Source: Bacteroidota bacterium (GTDB lineage Bacteria > Bacteroidota > Bacteroidia > Flavobacteriales > Weeksellaceae). From it: a stretch of 64,000 nt of DNA. Positions 8,746 to 17,383 of this stretch are shown here, in pieces. Where the stretch lies: contig JAEWOR010000026.1 of NCBI GenBank assembly GCA_023399595.1, positions 40,155 to 104,154 on the forward strand. The letters are read 5' to 3'. Below the pieces are notes generated by a model. The model was not told the DNA's origin, did not search any database, and was given only the letters and a program-made list of their open reading frames with translations. The first letter of the stretch is position 1, and each line of letters opens with the position of its first letter. The position numbers were made by a program, and so were the translations under genes.

Positions 8746-8775
8746 AAAAGAGAAAATGCACTCATTTTCTCTTTT
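8746..8775. terminator. Intrinsic terminator after the DUF4230 gene
   Basis: AAAAGAGAAAATG pairs with CATTTTCTCTTTT around a CACT loop, with T runs on both strands. It lies 23 nt beyond the DUF4230 stop. Confidence 0.75.
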
Positions 8776-8797
8776 ATTTAGTTGTTTTTATTTAGTT

Positions 8798-9400
8798 TCA
8801 CAAGCTAAGATTGAGCTTGCCAGTTTTGTCCTCAATTTTATAATTTAATGCTTTTGCAAGCACAAAAATCTGATTGAGATTATCCATTAATTGTAGTCTT
8901 CCTTCGGATCTTAGTTTATTTTGATCGATAGATTTAATGGCATTTTCTTTAGATTTTTCTGTAACCTTTTTAATATCTTCCTGAGAAATTCTGTTTATGA
9001 AGGAATCGTCCATAGATTGAATTTCTACACTTGGCGTAATTCTGATGTCGGCATCTGGAAGCTCATTAATAATCAGTTTTTTATTAATAGAATCTACTTC
9101 CAATTTCATTTTGCTTAAATCATAAGAAACTTGAGCATTGGTTTTGGTAAAAGTAATAATTTGGTTGCCAGAAACTTTTTGCCCCAAAATGCTATAATCA
9201 AAATTGGTTTTCTGCATGGAAGACGTGTTTTGTTCCATTACCACCATTTTATTCATTTTCTGAATTTGGTTAGTAAGGACATAATAATCTGTTTGTCCTT
9301 CCTTTTTACCCGTATAAAAACAAGATTTTACACTAAAGAATACTACAATTGTAAGTATTATTCCTGTGAAAAATGATAGTATGAAGCCTTTATTTCTCAA
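8798..9400 (-). CDS. DUF4230 domain protein, membrane-anchored
   Basis: The 200-residue protein has one N-terminal transmembrane segment (about residues 6-27), then a soluble region with the layout of DUF4230 proteins (SYDLSKMKLEVDSINKKL, ELPDADIRITPSVEIQSMDD, then a helical part). Function is unknown; the short hydrophobic anchor suggests the domain faces the periplasm. It overlaps the thioredoxin-like gene upstream by 4 nt, so the two are almost certainly cotranslated, with the NTP pyrophosphohydrolase gene as the first member of the same operon. A terminator follows. Confidence 0.75.
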   Translation of the reverse strand: MRNKGFILSFFTGIILTIVVFFSVKSCFYTGKKEGQTDYYVLTNQIQKMNKMVVMEQNTSSMQKTNFDYSILGQKVSGNQIITFTKTNAQVSYDLSKMKLEVDSINKKLIINELPDADIRITPSVEIQSMDDSFINRISQEDIKKVTEKSKENAIKSIDQNKLRSEGRLQLMDNLNQIFVLAKALNYKIEDKTGKLNLSL

Positions 9401-9969
9401 TTTTTACCTTTAAATATTTCTCTGATAACAGAAGAGTCGTCTTTTTTTAGAATTTCCACCAAATCTCTTTCTATATAACCCGTTTTTGGCATTTCTATAA
9501 TTCTTCCAATTTCCTTACCGAATTTTTCAACGATAATGGTTGGTACTTTCTGAATGTTGTATTGACCTTCTTCGCCGCTTGGAGACTCCTTTTTGCGGTT
9601 AACAGCAATAATGGTAAGTTTGCTTTCAGGATAACCAACTTCCTCTAAAATTTTCAACAATCTAGGGAAATCTCTGTGGCTATCTTCGCACCATGTTCCA
9701 ATGAAGGCGGTTATATTATAAGAATTAATTTTTTGTTTTTTTAATTCAGAAACTGCTTTTTTGTCTATAGAATATTCATCATGCTCTTTTACATACCACG
9801 TTTTATAAGGTTCTTTCAGAAATTGTTCTTTTAATTGATGTCCAAGAAGCATTTTTCCATCGTTTTCGGTATCCACTTCTCTGTTGACTACAACTTTTTG
9901 TGCATAAGAAGAGTTAAATCCTCCCATTAAACCTGCAATCATTAAAGATTGAAGTAGTATTTTTTTCAT
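9397..9969 (-). CDS. Exported thioredoxin-like protein
   Basis: The 190-residue protein has a signal peptide ending around SSYAQ (residue 24) and a thioredoxin fold with the active-site-like segment FIGTWCEDSHRDFPRLL and the cis-Pro loop KVPTIIV. The site reads Cys-Glu-Asp-Ser, a monothiol form (CxxS), so a classical dithiol oxidoreductase role is uncertain; a glutaredoxin-like or thiol-binding role in the periplasm is possible. It lies 3 nt after the NTP pyrophosphohydrolase gene and overlaps the DUF4230 gene by 4 nt, forming a tight three-gene operon. Confidence 0.8.
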   Translation of the reverse strand: MKKILLQSLMIAGLMGGFNSSYAQKVVVNREVDTENDGKMLLGHQLKEQFLKEPYKTWYVKEHDEYSIDKKAVSELKKQKINSYNITAFIGTWCEDSHRDFPRLLKILEEVGYPESKLTIIAVNRKKESPSGEEGQYNIQKVPTIIVEKFGKEIGRIIEMPKTGYIERDLVEILKKDDSSVIREIFKGKN

Positions 9970-9972
9970 AAT

Positions 9973-10440
9973 TTATTTTTCTAAAATAGTTTTTAAATCT
10001 GCAGGAGAATAATATTTATTTTTTAAAACTTTATGGTCTTCTTTTCTGTAAACATTAAATTTTTCTCCAGACTTTTCATGGAAAGAATCTGTTCCTTTCT
10101 CTTTATAAAATTCCATTGTTTCTTGCGCCTGTTGCTCGTTATCACAAGCTTTAGACATATTAGAACGCTGAACTTCGTCAAAGAGTTCTACAAATTTGTT
10201 GCCAAGTCCGAATTCTAAAACGGCTCCGCTTAAAACATATTGCAAATCGCACAATGCATCAGCAATTTCTACTAGATCATTATCAGCAATGGCTTGTTTT
10301 AATTCGTTTAATTCTTCTTGAAGAAGACTAACTCTTAATTCGCATCTTTCTTTTGAAGGAATGGTTGGAGTATCTAAAATAGGGGCTTTAAAAGTGGTGT
10401 GAAATTCTGCAACTTGGTTCAAACTATCAATTTTATCCAT
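9973..10440 (-). CDS. All-alpha nucleotide pyrophosphohydrolase (MazG/PRA-PH-like)
   Basis: The 155-residue protein has the metal-binding pattern of the MazG-like superfamily: LLQEELNELKQAI followed by LVEIADALCDLQYVLSGA, giving EExxE and ExxD. Such enzymes hydrolyse NTPs or their derivatives to the monophosphate and pyrophosphate, often for nucleotide-pool clean-up. The extra C-terminal half (about 95-155) has no motif known to me. It is the first gene of an operon with the thioredoxin-like and DUF4230 genes. The substrate cannot be inferred from sequence. Confidence 0.8.
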   Translation of the reverse strand: MDKIDSLNQVAEFHTTFKAPILDTPTIPSKERCELRVSLLQEELNELKQAIADNDLVEIADALCDLQYVLSGAVLEFGLGNKFVELFDEVQRSNMSKACDNEQQAQETMEFYKEKGTDSFHEKSGEKFNVYRKEDHKVLKNKYYSPADLKTILEK

Positions 10441-10483
10441 GAAATTTTCTTATTTGCGCAAAGATAAGAATTTGAGAGGGTAT

Positions 10484-10512
10484 AAAAAAAGACCGCACGA
10501 AGCGATCTTTAT
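10484..10512 (-). terminator. Terminator after the acyl-CoA dehydrogenase gene
   Basis: On the minus strand AAAGATCGC pairs with GCGGTCTTT around a TTCGT loop (UUCG-type), then a T7 run. Confidence 0.75.
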
Positions 10513-10520
10513 TTTATTTG

Positions 10521-10574
10521 AAATTTGAGATTCTGAATACTAACTCTAATCTCTAACTTCTAGTATCTAACCTC
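10521..10574. repeat. 7-bp tandem repeat array abutting the acyl-CoA dehydrogenase stop
   Basis: Units CTAATCT, CTAACTT, CTAGTAT and CTAACCT run from 10540 to 10574 and end at the stop codon of the dehydrogenase gene. A weak inverted counterpart (TTGAAAT, TTGAGAT) lies at 10518-10535. The same consensus CTAAYNT occurs at the purC/purF locus. Confidence 0.55.
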
Positions 10575-11714
10575 TTATTTAGTGATATCTCTACCAATTA
10601 CTAATCTTTGGATTTCTGAAGTTCCTTCACCAATTGTACAAAGTTTAGAATCTCTGTAGAATTTTTCTGCAGGGAAATCTTTTGTGTAACCGTAACCTCC
10701 AAATATCTGAACAGCATTGTTAGAAATTCTTACACAAGCTTCAGAAGCATATAGTTTTGCCATTGCACCTTCTCTTGTCATGGGTTGTTTAGCCATTTTC
10801 AAAGTAGCTGCTCTGTTGATTAGCAATTCAGAAGCGTCTATTTCTGTAGCCATATCTGCCAACATAAAGTTGATCGCTTGGAAGTTGGAAATAGGTTGTC
10901 CGAACTGGTTTCTTTCTTTAGCGTATTTTAAAGCTGCTTTGTAAGCTCCTCTAGCTGTTCCTAAACTTAAAGCCGCGATAGATATTCTACCACCGTCAAG
11001 AATTTTCATGGCTTGTTTGAAACCACTTCCTACTTCTCCTAATCTGTGAGAATCTGGAACTCTTACATTGTCGAAGATTAATTCGGCAGTTTCAGAAGCT
11101 CTCATTCCTAATTTATTTTCTTTTTTACCAGATGTAAAACCAGGCATTCCTTTTTCTAAAACAAATGCAGTAGAGTTATTTTTAGCTCCTTTTTCACCTG
11201 TTCTGGTCATTACTACCGCGATATCTCCAGAAATAGCGTGAGTGATGAAGTTTTTAGCACCGTTGATAATCCAATCGTCACCCTCTTTTACTGCAGTTGT
11301 AGACATTCCTCCTGAATCGGATCCAGTGTTATGTTCTGTAAGTCCCCAAGCTCCGATTACTTTACCAGAAGCCAATTGAGGAAGCCATTTCATTCTTTGT
11401 TCTTCGTTTCCGAATTCATAGATGTGATTAGTACAAAGTGAGTTGTGAGCTGCTACAGAAAGACCGATGGAAGGATCCACCTGAGAAATTTCATCTAAAA
11501 TAGCCACGTATTCATGATAACCAAGACCAGAACCACCATATTGTTCAGGAATAACAATTCCCATAAAACCCATTTCTCCTAATTGGTGAAATAAATCTTT
11601 TGGAAAAGTTTGGCTTTCGTCCCACTCCATAATATTGGGTCTAATATTCTTCTCAGCAAATTCACGTGCTGTTTCCGCAATCATTTTGATATTGTCCATA
11701 GTCTCTGTGTTCAT
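10575..11714 (-). CDS. Acyl-CoA dehydrogenase
   Basis: The 379-residue flavoenzyme has the full ACAD layout: N-terminal helical domain (IRPNIMEWDESQTFP), middle beta domain (WGLTEHNTGSDSGGM, WIINGAKNFITHA) and C-terminal helices (QIFGGYGYTKDFPAEKFYRD, IGEGTSEIQRLVIGR). The Glu of GEGTSEIQR region sits where short-chain ACADs carry the signature. It introduces the alpha-beta double bond in acyl-CoA, with FAD. It stands alone with its own terminator. A second in-frame ATG lies five codons downstream and cannot be excluded as the start. Confidence 0.92.
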   Translation of the reverse strand: MNTETMDNIKMIAETAREFAEKNIRPNIMEWDESQTFPKDLFHQLGEMGFMGIVIPEQYGGSGLGYHEYVAILDEISQVDPSIGLSVAAHNSLCTNHIYEFGNEEQRMKWLPQLASGKVIGAWGLTEHNTGSDSGGMSTTAVKEGDDWIINGAKNFITHAISGDIAVVMTRTGEKGAKNNSTAFVLEKGMPGFTSGKKENKLGMRASETAELIFDNVRVPDSHRLGEVGSGFKQAMKILDGGRISIAALSLGTARGAYKAALKYAKERNQFGQPISNFQAINFMLADMATEIDASELLINRAATLKMAKQPMTREGAMAKLYASEACVRISNNAVQIFGGYGYTKDFPAEKFYRDSKLCTIGEGTSEIQRLVIGRDITK

Positions 11715-12074
11715 AAAAATAACTTTGACGCCAAAGATAATTAAATTGTAATAATTGTTAAATCTTTTTTAGAATTTCGTTAAAAAAAATAATTTATAGG
11801 AAGGATAGCAAAAAAAAAGGAAGTTACGAACTCAACGATGAATGATAAAAAAAAGTCACACTGCAAAATAAATTTACTGTGTGACTTTAAGGTGAATGTT
11901 AGCTAAATTATTAAAATTTAAAATTAACACCACATCATTGTGTTTCGTATAATTTTTGTGTTTTCAGAATCTATAAATCAGTTGAACTCATTTATTGATG
12001 CAAAACTACAAAGTAAAAATAGTGAAAGCTTGGATTTTAGTATGAAATATGTCTATTAACGTGTAGATATTTAT
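11715..12074. other. Gene-free spacer holding one terminator-like hairpin
   Basis: No ORF with coding character is seen. The only clear structure is the hairpin at 11852-11888; the remainder is plain AT-rich sequence between two minus-strand transcription units. Confidence 0.5.
11852..11888. terminator. Hairpin downstream of the two-component genes
   Basis: AAAGTCACAC and GTGTGACTTT pair with a 17-nt loop. On the minus strand it is followed by a T run, fitting a terminator for the response regulator transcript 190 nt upstream. Confidence 0.55.
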
Positions 12075-12704
12075 CTACAAATCTTGATTCATTAGTTCTA
12101 TAAGTTCCACAATATTTTCAATTTTCAATTTTTCGAAAATTCTCTTTTTTTGTGTACTTACGGTGTTTTGCTTAATGTCTAATTGGTTAGCGATTTCAAG
12201 ATTTCCTAAACCTTTAGCATATAATTTCGCTATTTGCATTTCTCTTTCCGTTAAACTGGCCAAAGGATTGAAAAGACTGGGATTTTGAATTGAATTTAGT
12301 ATAGCAGCTTGAGTAATAGGAGAGATGTATTCACCTGTATTAATTATTTTTTGAATAGCTTGTTGAATGTCTTCTTCCTCGCTTAACTTGCCTAAAAAAC
12401 CATTTGCACCAGCTTTGATAAACTTTAAAGCATGAGCATTTTCATCAACTCCAGTGAAGATAAGGATTTTGATTTCAGAGTTCAATTTTCTTATTTCTTG
12501 CAAAATATTTAGACTATTGCCGTCTGGAAAATGCACATCAATAATAGCAATATCAATTGGTTTGTTTTTTATTGTTTCTAAAATGCCTGATATGCTAGAG
12601 GTTTGAATAATTTCATAATCGATATCCAGATCTTCAATAATAAAAACAAGTCCTTGTCTTATCATACTATGGTCATCGGCAATAAGAAAAGTGATTTTAG
12701 GCAT
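12075..12704 (-). CDS. NarL/FixJ-type response regulator
   Basis: The 209-residue protein has a receiver domain with acidic pair Asp10/Asp11, phospho-acceptor Asp56 (IIDVHFPDG), Thr84 and Lys106, followed by a LuxR-type helix-turn-helix (LTEREMQIAKLYAKGLGNLEIANQL split as LTEREMQIAKLYA and GNLEIANQL, about residues 147-205). It should bind DNA when phosphorylated. It overlaps the 3' end of the upstream histidine kinase gene by 8 nt, so the two are a cognate pair. The target genes are unknown; no neighbouring operator was identified. Confidence 0.92.
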   Translation of the reverse strand: MPKITFLIADDHSMIRQGLVFIIEDLDIDYEIIQTSSISGILETIKNKPIDIAIIDVHFPDGNSLNILQEIRKLNSEIKILIFTGVDENAHALKFIKAGANGFLGKLSEEEDIQQAIQKIINTGEYISPITQAAILNSIQNPSLFNPLASLTEREMQIAKLYAKGLGNLEIANQLDIKQNTVSTQKKRIFEKLKIENIVELIELMNQDL

Positions 12705-14442
12705 TGTGATGAATAAGTTTAAGATTTAAATCAAATTTAACGGTTGTTCCCTGGTTTTGAACGCTTGTTACAGAAATATTTCCTGGGAATAATTCTACAA
12801 TTTCTTTACATAAACTCAAACCTAAACCAGCTCCAATATTTTCTAATTCTTCGGATAAAATTCCTTGATAATAAGGTTCAAATATTTTTTCTAAATCTGA
12901 AGAAGAAATTCCCGTTCCTGAATCTTTAATTTCGGTGATTAAAGAAATGGTATTTTGATCTATGTTTTCAGTTTTTATATTGACAGTTATTTTACCGTTT
13001 TCTGTAAATTTATTGGCGTTACCAAGAATATTCATATATAACTGATTGATTTTGGTGTTGTCTGAAAATACTTCAATTGTAGAATCTATATTTTCATTAA
13101 TAACCATTACGTTGTTTCTGGTTTCTATATAAGGTCGTACTGAAGTTAAAATCTCTTGAATTTCATTTTTAAGATTGAAATTAACGGGAATAAGTTTGTT
13201 TTTCACTTGTTGATTTTTGGTGTACTCCAAAATTTGATTGGAATGCATCAACAAAGTGTTGTTGGTAAAACTAATGGATTTTAAATATTCTTTAATGCTT
13301 GGATCTTCTGTTTTTTTATTGATTCTGTTGAGGAAAATGCCGATAATCTTTAAAGGAGTTCTTAGTTCGTGGCTCAACATACCTAAAATTCTATTTTTAA
13401 ATTTTAAGTTTTCTTCAATTTGTTGATTGGCAGATTTTAGGCGTTTTTCATATAAAAATGCTATTCTTGTAAGCAGCATTATTAAAATAGAAACAATAAA
13501 CATTAGCGCCATTGCTCCAAAAATAAGGTAGTTTCTTATTCTATTATTCTTGGAATTCTGCTTATTGTATTCTTTTTCTAGCTCTATTTTGGCATCTTTA
13601 ATAGCGGATTCATAAATCGTCATTAAGCTGTTACTGTAAATAATAAGATTATTGAAAACCCTGTAGAATTTGCTGCTTTCATCTTTATTTTTAATAACGT
13701 TGAGCTGTATTTTTTTTATTTCTTTGGAGTAGTAGTGATTAATGGATTTTATAATACTGTCCTTTTCTTTTTTTATTTGAATTGGAGTGGTAATTCTTCC
13801 ATTTTTTTTCATGGTGACTACAATACTTTCTTTGCGGACATTTTCTTTTCCAGAAATGGCATCTCCTAGGCGTCCAAAAAGTTTTTTCTTTTTGTTAACT
13901 GTGTCTTTATAAACCTTAGTCTCAATATTAAGAGGACTTTCTAAAGATGTATTGATTTCATAATTCTTTAAAGAAGGTACTGCGTCTTGAATTCTTAAGT
14001 TGGTTTGGGATGAAATTTTGTGGGTGGAATCAATTAAAGTTTTTAATTTTTTTACTTCAATAGAATCCGTTTTTTTATCATTGAGGATAGCTTTTAATTT
14101 TGAATTTCTGTTTTTAAATTGATTAATGCTATCAATAGATTTGGTAAGATTATTTGCGGATTGAAAATAAAGATCAAGGTATTTTTTGTCTTTTGTTTCA
14201 AGATATTTTTGGAAATAATCCTGCGAATTTAAAAGTTCTTTTCTTGAATTATCTGTGATTTTCTCCAGGGAATTTATCTCTTTTATCTGTTTTTCTATAA
14301 AACTGAGATTTTTTTTACGGATAAATTCGTTGTAAAAAAAAGCAGCTAAAATTAATTGTATCAGTAATATACATAGTATAAGCGAATAATGAATTATTTT
14401 TCTTAATCTAAAATTTGATAATTTTTTTGATTCTATGTTCAT
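12697..14442 (-). CDS. Hybrid-less sensor histidine kinase
   Basis: The 581-residue protein has two transmembrane segments (about 16-38 and 303-325) enclosing a ~265-residue mainly helical sensor region with no family I recognise. The kinase core follows: HisKA with LSHELRTPLK (phospho-His near 356), N box (LGNANKFTENGKI), G1 (IKDSGTGISSSDLEKIF) and G2 (GAGLGLSLCKEIVE). It signals to the overlapping response regulator gene. The N-terminal cytoplasmic tail is short. No stimulus can be inferred; the sensor region faces the periplasm by topology. Confidence 0.92.
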   Translation of the reverse strand: MNIESKKLSNFRLRKIIHYSLILCILLIQLILAAFFYNEFIRKKNLSFIEKQIKEINSLEKITDNSRKELLNSQDYFQKYLETKDKKYLDLYFQSANNLTKSIDSINQFKNRNSKLKAILNDKKTDSIEVKKLKTLIDSTHKISSQTNLRIQDAVPSLKNYEINTSLESPLNIETKVYKDTVNKKKKLFGRLGDAISGKENVRKESIVVTMKKNGRITTPIQIKKEKDSIIKSINHYYSKEIKKIQLNVIKNKDESSKFYRVFNNLIIYSNSLMTIYESAIKDAKIELEKEYNKQNSKNNRIRNYLIFGAMALMFIVSILIMLLTRIAFLYEKRLKSANQQIEENLKFKNRILGMLSHELRTPLKIIGIFLNRINKKTEDPSIKEYLKSISFTNNTLLMHSNQILEYTKNQQVKNKLIPVNFNLKNEIQEILTSVRPYIETRNNVMVINENIDSTIEVFSDNTKINQLYMNILGNANKFTENGKITVNIKTENIDQNTISLITEIKDSGTGISSSDLEKIFEPYYQGILSEELENIGAGLGLSLCKEIVELFPGNISVTSVQNQGTTVKFDLNLKLIHHNA

Positions 14443-14547
14443 TATATTTTTTAACTATATGATGTTGGGTGATAAATATATACGGCAAATTTAATTAAAA
14501 GTTGTAAAATAAGGTTTTATGAAAAACAAAAAATATGTTGTATGACA

Positions 14548-14579
14548 TTGCAATTGTTACAGAAAAATTATTAGATTTG
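14548..14579 (+). promoter_or_regulatory. Promoter of the candidate small RNA
   Basis: TTG (14548-14550), 21-nt spacer and TAGATTTG (14572-14579) fit the Bacteroidota promoter pattern. Confidence 0.45.
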
Positions 14580-14583
14580 CTCA

Positions 14584-14674
14584 GCTTTTCTAAGTTAATC
14601 TAACTTTTAGAAGCAATAATTTTTTTTCATCATTTGTGTTTTTAGAATCGCATTCATCATGCGATTCTTTTTTT
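14584..14674 (+). ncRNA. Candidate small RNA of about 90 nt
   Basis: Starting just after the TAGATTTG promoter box, the sequence folds into a first hairpin (CTTTTCTAAGTTA 14585-14597 with TAACTTTTAGAAG 14601-14613, two mismatches), an unpaired U-rich middle, and ends in a strong intrinsic terminator (AGAATCGCAT / ATGCGATTCT, T7). No upstream gene on this strand needs that terminator. It could be a regulatory RNA or an abortive leader of the endonuclease gene 80 nt downstream. Confidence 0.4.
14644..14674 (+). terminator. Intrinsic terminator with no annotated gene upstream
   Basis: The perfect 10-bp stem AGAATCGCAT/ATGCGATTCT with a 5-nt loop TCATC is followed by T7ATTT. Confidence 0.75.
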
Positions 14675-14753
14675 ATTTAACATGTAATTCATATACGATA
14701 GAGAATCAATTTGTTGATATTGCTTAACTTTGAATAATCAAAATTGTCAAAAA

Positions 14754-16661
14754 ATGAAGAAATTTTTATTATGTATTAATTTTTTGCCATTAATTTTTGT
14801 GGCTCAAGCTCCAGCGGGTTACTATGACGGGACATCTGGACTTACAGGTTATGCATTGAAAACAAAGCTTCATGATATTATTTCTGCTAAGAATATTAAT
14901 TGGCATTATGGAGATTTGCAAGATTATTATAAACAAACAGATTTGGATGTTTATTATGATCATAATACTAGTAATAATCCTTATTTTAATACTGCTACCA
15001 ATACTACAGATTATATTTTGTTAGATATTTATTCTGAAAAACCTTCGGGCGCAGATTCTTATGAATATACTTCTGAAAATATTATTGGTTCTGCTAATGC
15101 TGAAGGATTGGGTTGGAATAGGGAACATATGATGCCTCAAAGTACATTTTACAGTAATTATCCCATGTATTCGGATTTGTTTTATGTTGTTCCTACCGAT
15201 GCAAGGATTAATCAGTTAAGAAATATTTATCCTTACGGAATTGCAAATTCAACAGTATTTTATACATTTTCCAACACCTCCAAAATTGGAAATAGTGCCA
15301 TCCCCAACTATGCTTATACAGGAAGAGTTTATGAACCTATTGATGAATTTAAGGGAGATATTGCTAGAAGTTTGTTGTATTTTGCAGTAAGGTATGAAGG
15401 GAAATTGGGAAGTTTTAAGTTCGTGAATAGCACCTCTTCAAATCCAAATCCTACCAACGACCAATGTCCTTTGGATGGAACAGAGGAAAGAGCTTTTGAT
15501 GATGCTTATATTGCGATGCTTTTGCAATGGAGTAATCAAGATCCTGTTTCTCAAAGAGAAATTGATAGAAATAATGCCGTTTATACTATTCAAAAAAATA
15601 GAAATCCTTTTGTAGATAATCCAAGTTGGGTGAATGCAATTTGGAGCCAAACACCAGATAATATTGCTCCACAGGCTCCAACTAATCTTTCGGTGAGTCA
15701 GAATTCGGCTTATTTTACTACTTTAAGTTGGACTCCTAGTGCAAGTATGGATGTTATTGGCTATAAAATTTACCAAAATGGAACATTAATTGGAACTTCG
15801 AAAACCAATACTTTTTATGCAGATCATTTAACGCCTTCCACAGCTTATAATTTTACGGTAAAAGCTTATGATAATGGATATTTGTATTCTGCGGATTCTA
15901 ATTCTGTTTCTACAACTACTTTATCAACTGATATTTATTCAAAAGATATTTACTTTACTAAATATATTGAAGGAAGCTCAAACAACAAAGCATTAGAAAT
16001 TATCAATACAACAGGTCACCCCGTGAATTTGTCGGATTACAGACTTTCTATTCAGTTTTATGGAAATGGGAATTATTATTACCCCGATCCTTATGAGTTG
16101 GAAGGGGTTATTCAGAATGGTGAAAAAGCAATTATTCTGAATCCTTATGCTAATTTATCTTGCTTTAATAATAATCAGGCAAGATTTGTAACTGCCGCTC
16201 CGCAAATGACTTTTACAGGAAGTCAGTATCTTGAATTGCGTTATAAATCTACAATTGTGGATGCAATAGGAGTGAGCGGACAGTCGAATTCTTCTGTTTT
16301 AGGGAATGTAACTTTGTACAGAAAATCCAATATTAATCAGCCTAATCTTAATTTTACAATCTCTGAATGGGATTTTTATGCTCAAAATTATTGTTCAGGA
16401 ACTTTGGAGGTTCAAGATGTGAATCTTTCTTCTGATCTGTTTTCAATTTATCCCAATCCTGTTACAGATGGAGTTTTAAATTTCAAAGGAGATGGATTAG
16501 AAAAAATACATCTTATTAGTATTGTAGATGCGAGTGGAAGAGAAGTGTTGAAAAAAGAAAAACCTTTTAAGACTACAAAAAGTATTTCTGTTTCTCAATT
16601 AAGTGAAGGAGTGTACTTTATTAGAACTCCTTATAAAACGATTAAGTTTATTAAAAAATAA
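14754..16661 (+). CDS. Secreted endonuclease I with FN3, lamin-tail and T9SS domains
   Basis: The 635-residue protein has a signal peptide (to about VAQA, residue 19), an endonuclease I/NucM domain (about 20-280) with the catalytic segment GWNREHMMPQS, a fibronectin type III domain (about 283-370, APTNLSVSQNSAYFTTLSW), a lamin-tail-like domain (about 375-500, YIEGSSNNKALEIINTTG) and a T9SS sorting domain (IYPNPVTDGVLNF ... LSEGVYFIR). It should degrade extracellular DNA or RNA non-specifically. An upstream in-frame TTG at 14730 is rejected because the ATG at 14754 directly precedes the signal peptide. The gene is monocistronic. Confidence 0.9.
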   Translation: MKKFLLCINFLPLIFVAQAPAGYYDGTSGLTGYALKTKLHDIISAKNINWHYGDLQDYYKQTDLDVYYDHNTSNNPYFNTATNTTDYILLDIYSEKPSGADSYEYTSENIIGSANAEGLGWNREHMMPQSTFYSNYPMYSDLFYVVPTDARINQLRNIYPYGIANSTVFYTFSNTSKIGNSAIPNYAYTGRVYEPIDEFKGDIARSLLYFAVRYEGKLGSFKFVNSTSSNPNPTNDQCPLDGTEERAFDDAYIAMLLQWSNQDPVSQREIDRNNAVYTIQKNRNPFVDNPSWVNAIWSQTPDNIAPQAPTNLSVSQNSAYFTTLSWTPSASMDVIGYKIYQNGTLIGTSKTNTFYADHLTPSTAYNFTVKAYDNGYLYSADSNSVSTTTLSTDIYSKDIYFTKYIEGSSNNKALEIINTTGHPVNLSDYRLSIQFYGNGNYYYPDPYELEGVIQNGEKAIILNPYANLSCFNNNQARFVTAAPQMTFTGSQYLELRYKSTIVDAIGVSGQSNSSVLGNVTLYRKSNINQPNLNFTISEWDFYAQNYCSGTLEVQDVNLSSDLFSIYPNPVTDGVLNFKGDGLEKIHLISIVDASGREVLKKEKPFKTTKSISVSQLSEGVYFIRTPYKTIKFIKK

Positions 16662-16694
16662 TACTTAACAACTTTTTAATATAAGCTAAATGCC

Positions 16695-16761
16695 TTATAA
16701 ATATTGTTTATAATGTTTTTTGCTTATATTTTTTATTTATAAGTAGAATTACTTATATTTG
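16695..16761 (+). promoter_or_regulatory. Promoter and palindromic operators of satD-DUF3307
   Basis: Two inverted repeats lie here: TTATAAA-N5-TTTATAA (16695-16713) and the perfect TATAAGTA-N4-TACTTATA (16738-16757). The second overlaps the -7 box TATATTTG (16754-16761), so a bound repressor would block the promoter. The box ends only 4 nt before the ATG at 16766, implying a leaderless or nearly leaderless mRNA. Confidence 0.5.
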
Positions 16762-16765
16762 CAAA

Positions 16766-17383
16766 ATGATAGCGGTAATTACCGGCGACGTTGTAAACTC
16801 CCAACATTCAGATACAGAAGTTTGGATCAGTAAACTTAAAAATTTACTTGGTCAATGGGGAGATGCGCCTTTCCATTGGGAAATTTATCGCGGTGACGAA
16901 TTTCAAATAAAATGCTCTGTGGAAGAGGTTTTTTGGAAATTCTTAGCCATAAAATCACTTATTAAAAGTCAAGAAAATTTAGACGTTCGTATTGCAATTG
17001 GCATTGGTGAAGAAACTTTCTCCTCCGAGAAAATCACCGAATCCAATGGTTCTGCTTATATTAATTCTGGAAGATTGCTGAATGGTTTAAAATCTGATGG
17101 CTATAATTTGGCCATAAAAACACCTGAAGATTGCATTAATGAAGATTTGAACATCCTGCTAAAGTGGGCTTCAAAAGATTTTGATGGATGGACGGTGGCT
17201 ACGGCAGAAATTATCCATGAATTAATCATTAATCCAGAATCTAATCAAGAAGATTTAGCCAAGAAATTCAATATTTCTCAATCCTCCGTTAGTCAGAGGT
17301 TGAAACGTGCCAACTTTGATTTATTGGTGGAAACCAACGATTATTTTAAAATAAAAATTAAAGAACTTCAACTACAATCATGA
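16766..17383 (+). CDS. SatD-family protein with C-terminal helix-turn-helix
   Basis: The 205-residue protein matches the SatD family. The N-terminal ~135 residues show a layout like palm-fold nucleotide-cyclase/GGDEF domains: GDVVNS at 7-12, YRGDEFQ at 41-47, VRIAIGIGE at 74-82 and NGSAYINSGRLL at 94-105. The C-terminus has a helix-turn-helix (EDLAKKFNISQSSVSQRLKR, 162-181). SatD was named in a streptococcal acid-tolerance locus; its biochemical role is unknown to me. It overlaps the DUF3307 gene by 4 nt, and this pairing is common. I infer a sensor-repressor acting on the palindromes upstream. The cyclase-fold idea is inference from motif spacing only. Confidence 0.8.
   Translation: MIAVITGDVVNSQHSDTEVWISKLKNLLGQWGDAPFHWEIYRGDEFQIKCSVEEVFWKFLAIKSLIKSQENLDVRIAIGIGEETFSSEKITESNGSAYINSGRLLNGLKSDGYNLAIKTPEDCINEDLNILLKWASKDFDGWTVATAEIIHELIINPESNQEDLAKKFNISQSSVSQRLKRANFDLLVETNDYFKIKIKELQLQS

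Larger units (their letters stand above)
14443..14729. other. Divergent spacer containing a candidate small RNA unit
   Basis: The spacer between the kinase and the endonuclease gene contains a complete promoter-hairpin-terminator arrangement, annotated separately, and no protein-coding signal. Confidence 0.5.

Noticed and set aside
14730..14753. TTG start eight codons upstream of the endonuclease ATG
   Set aside because: The ATG at 14754 immediately precedes a proper signal peptide.
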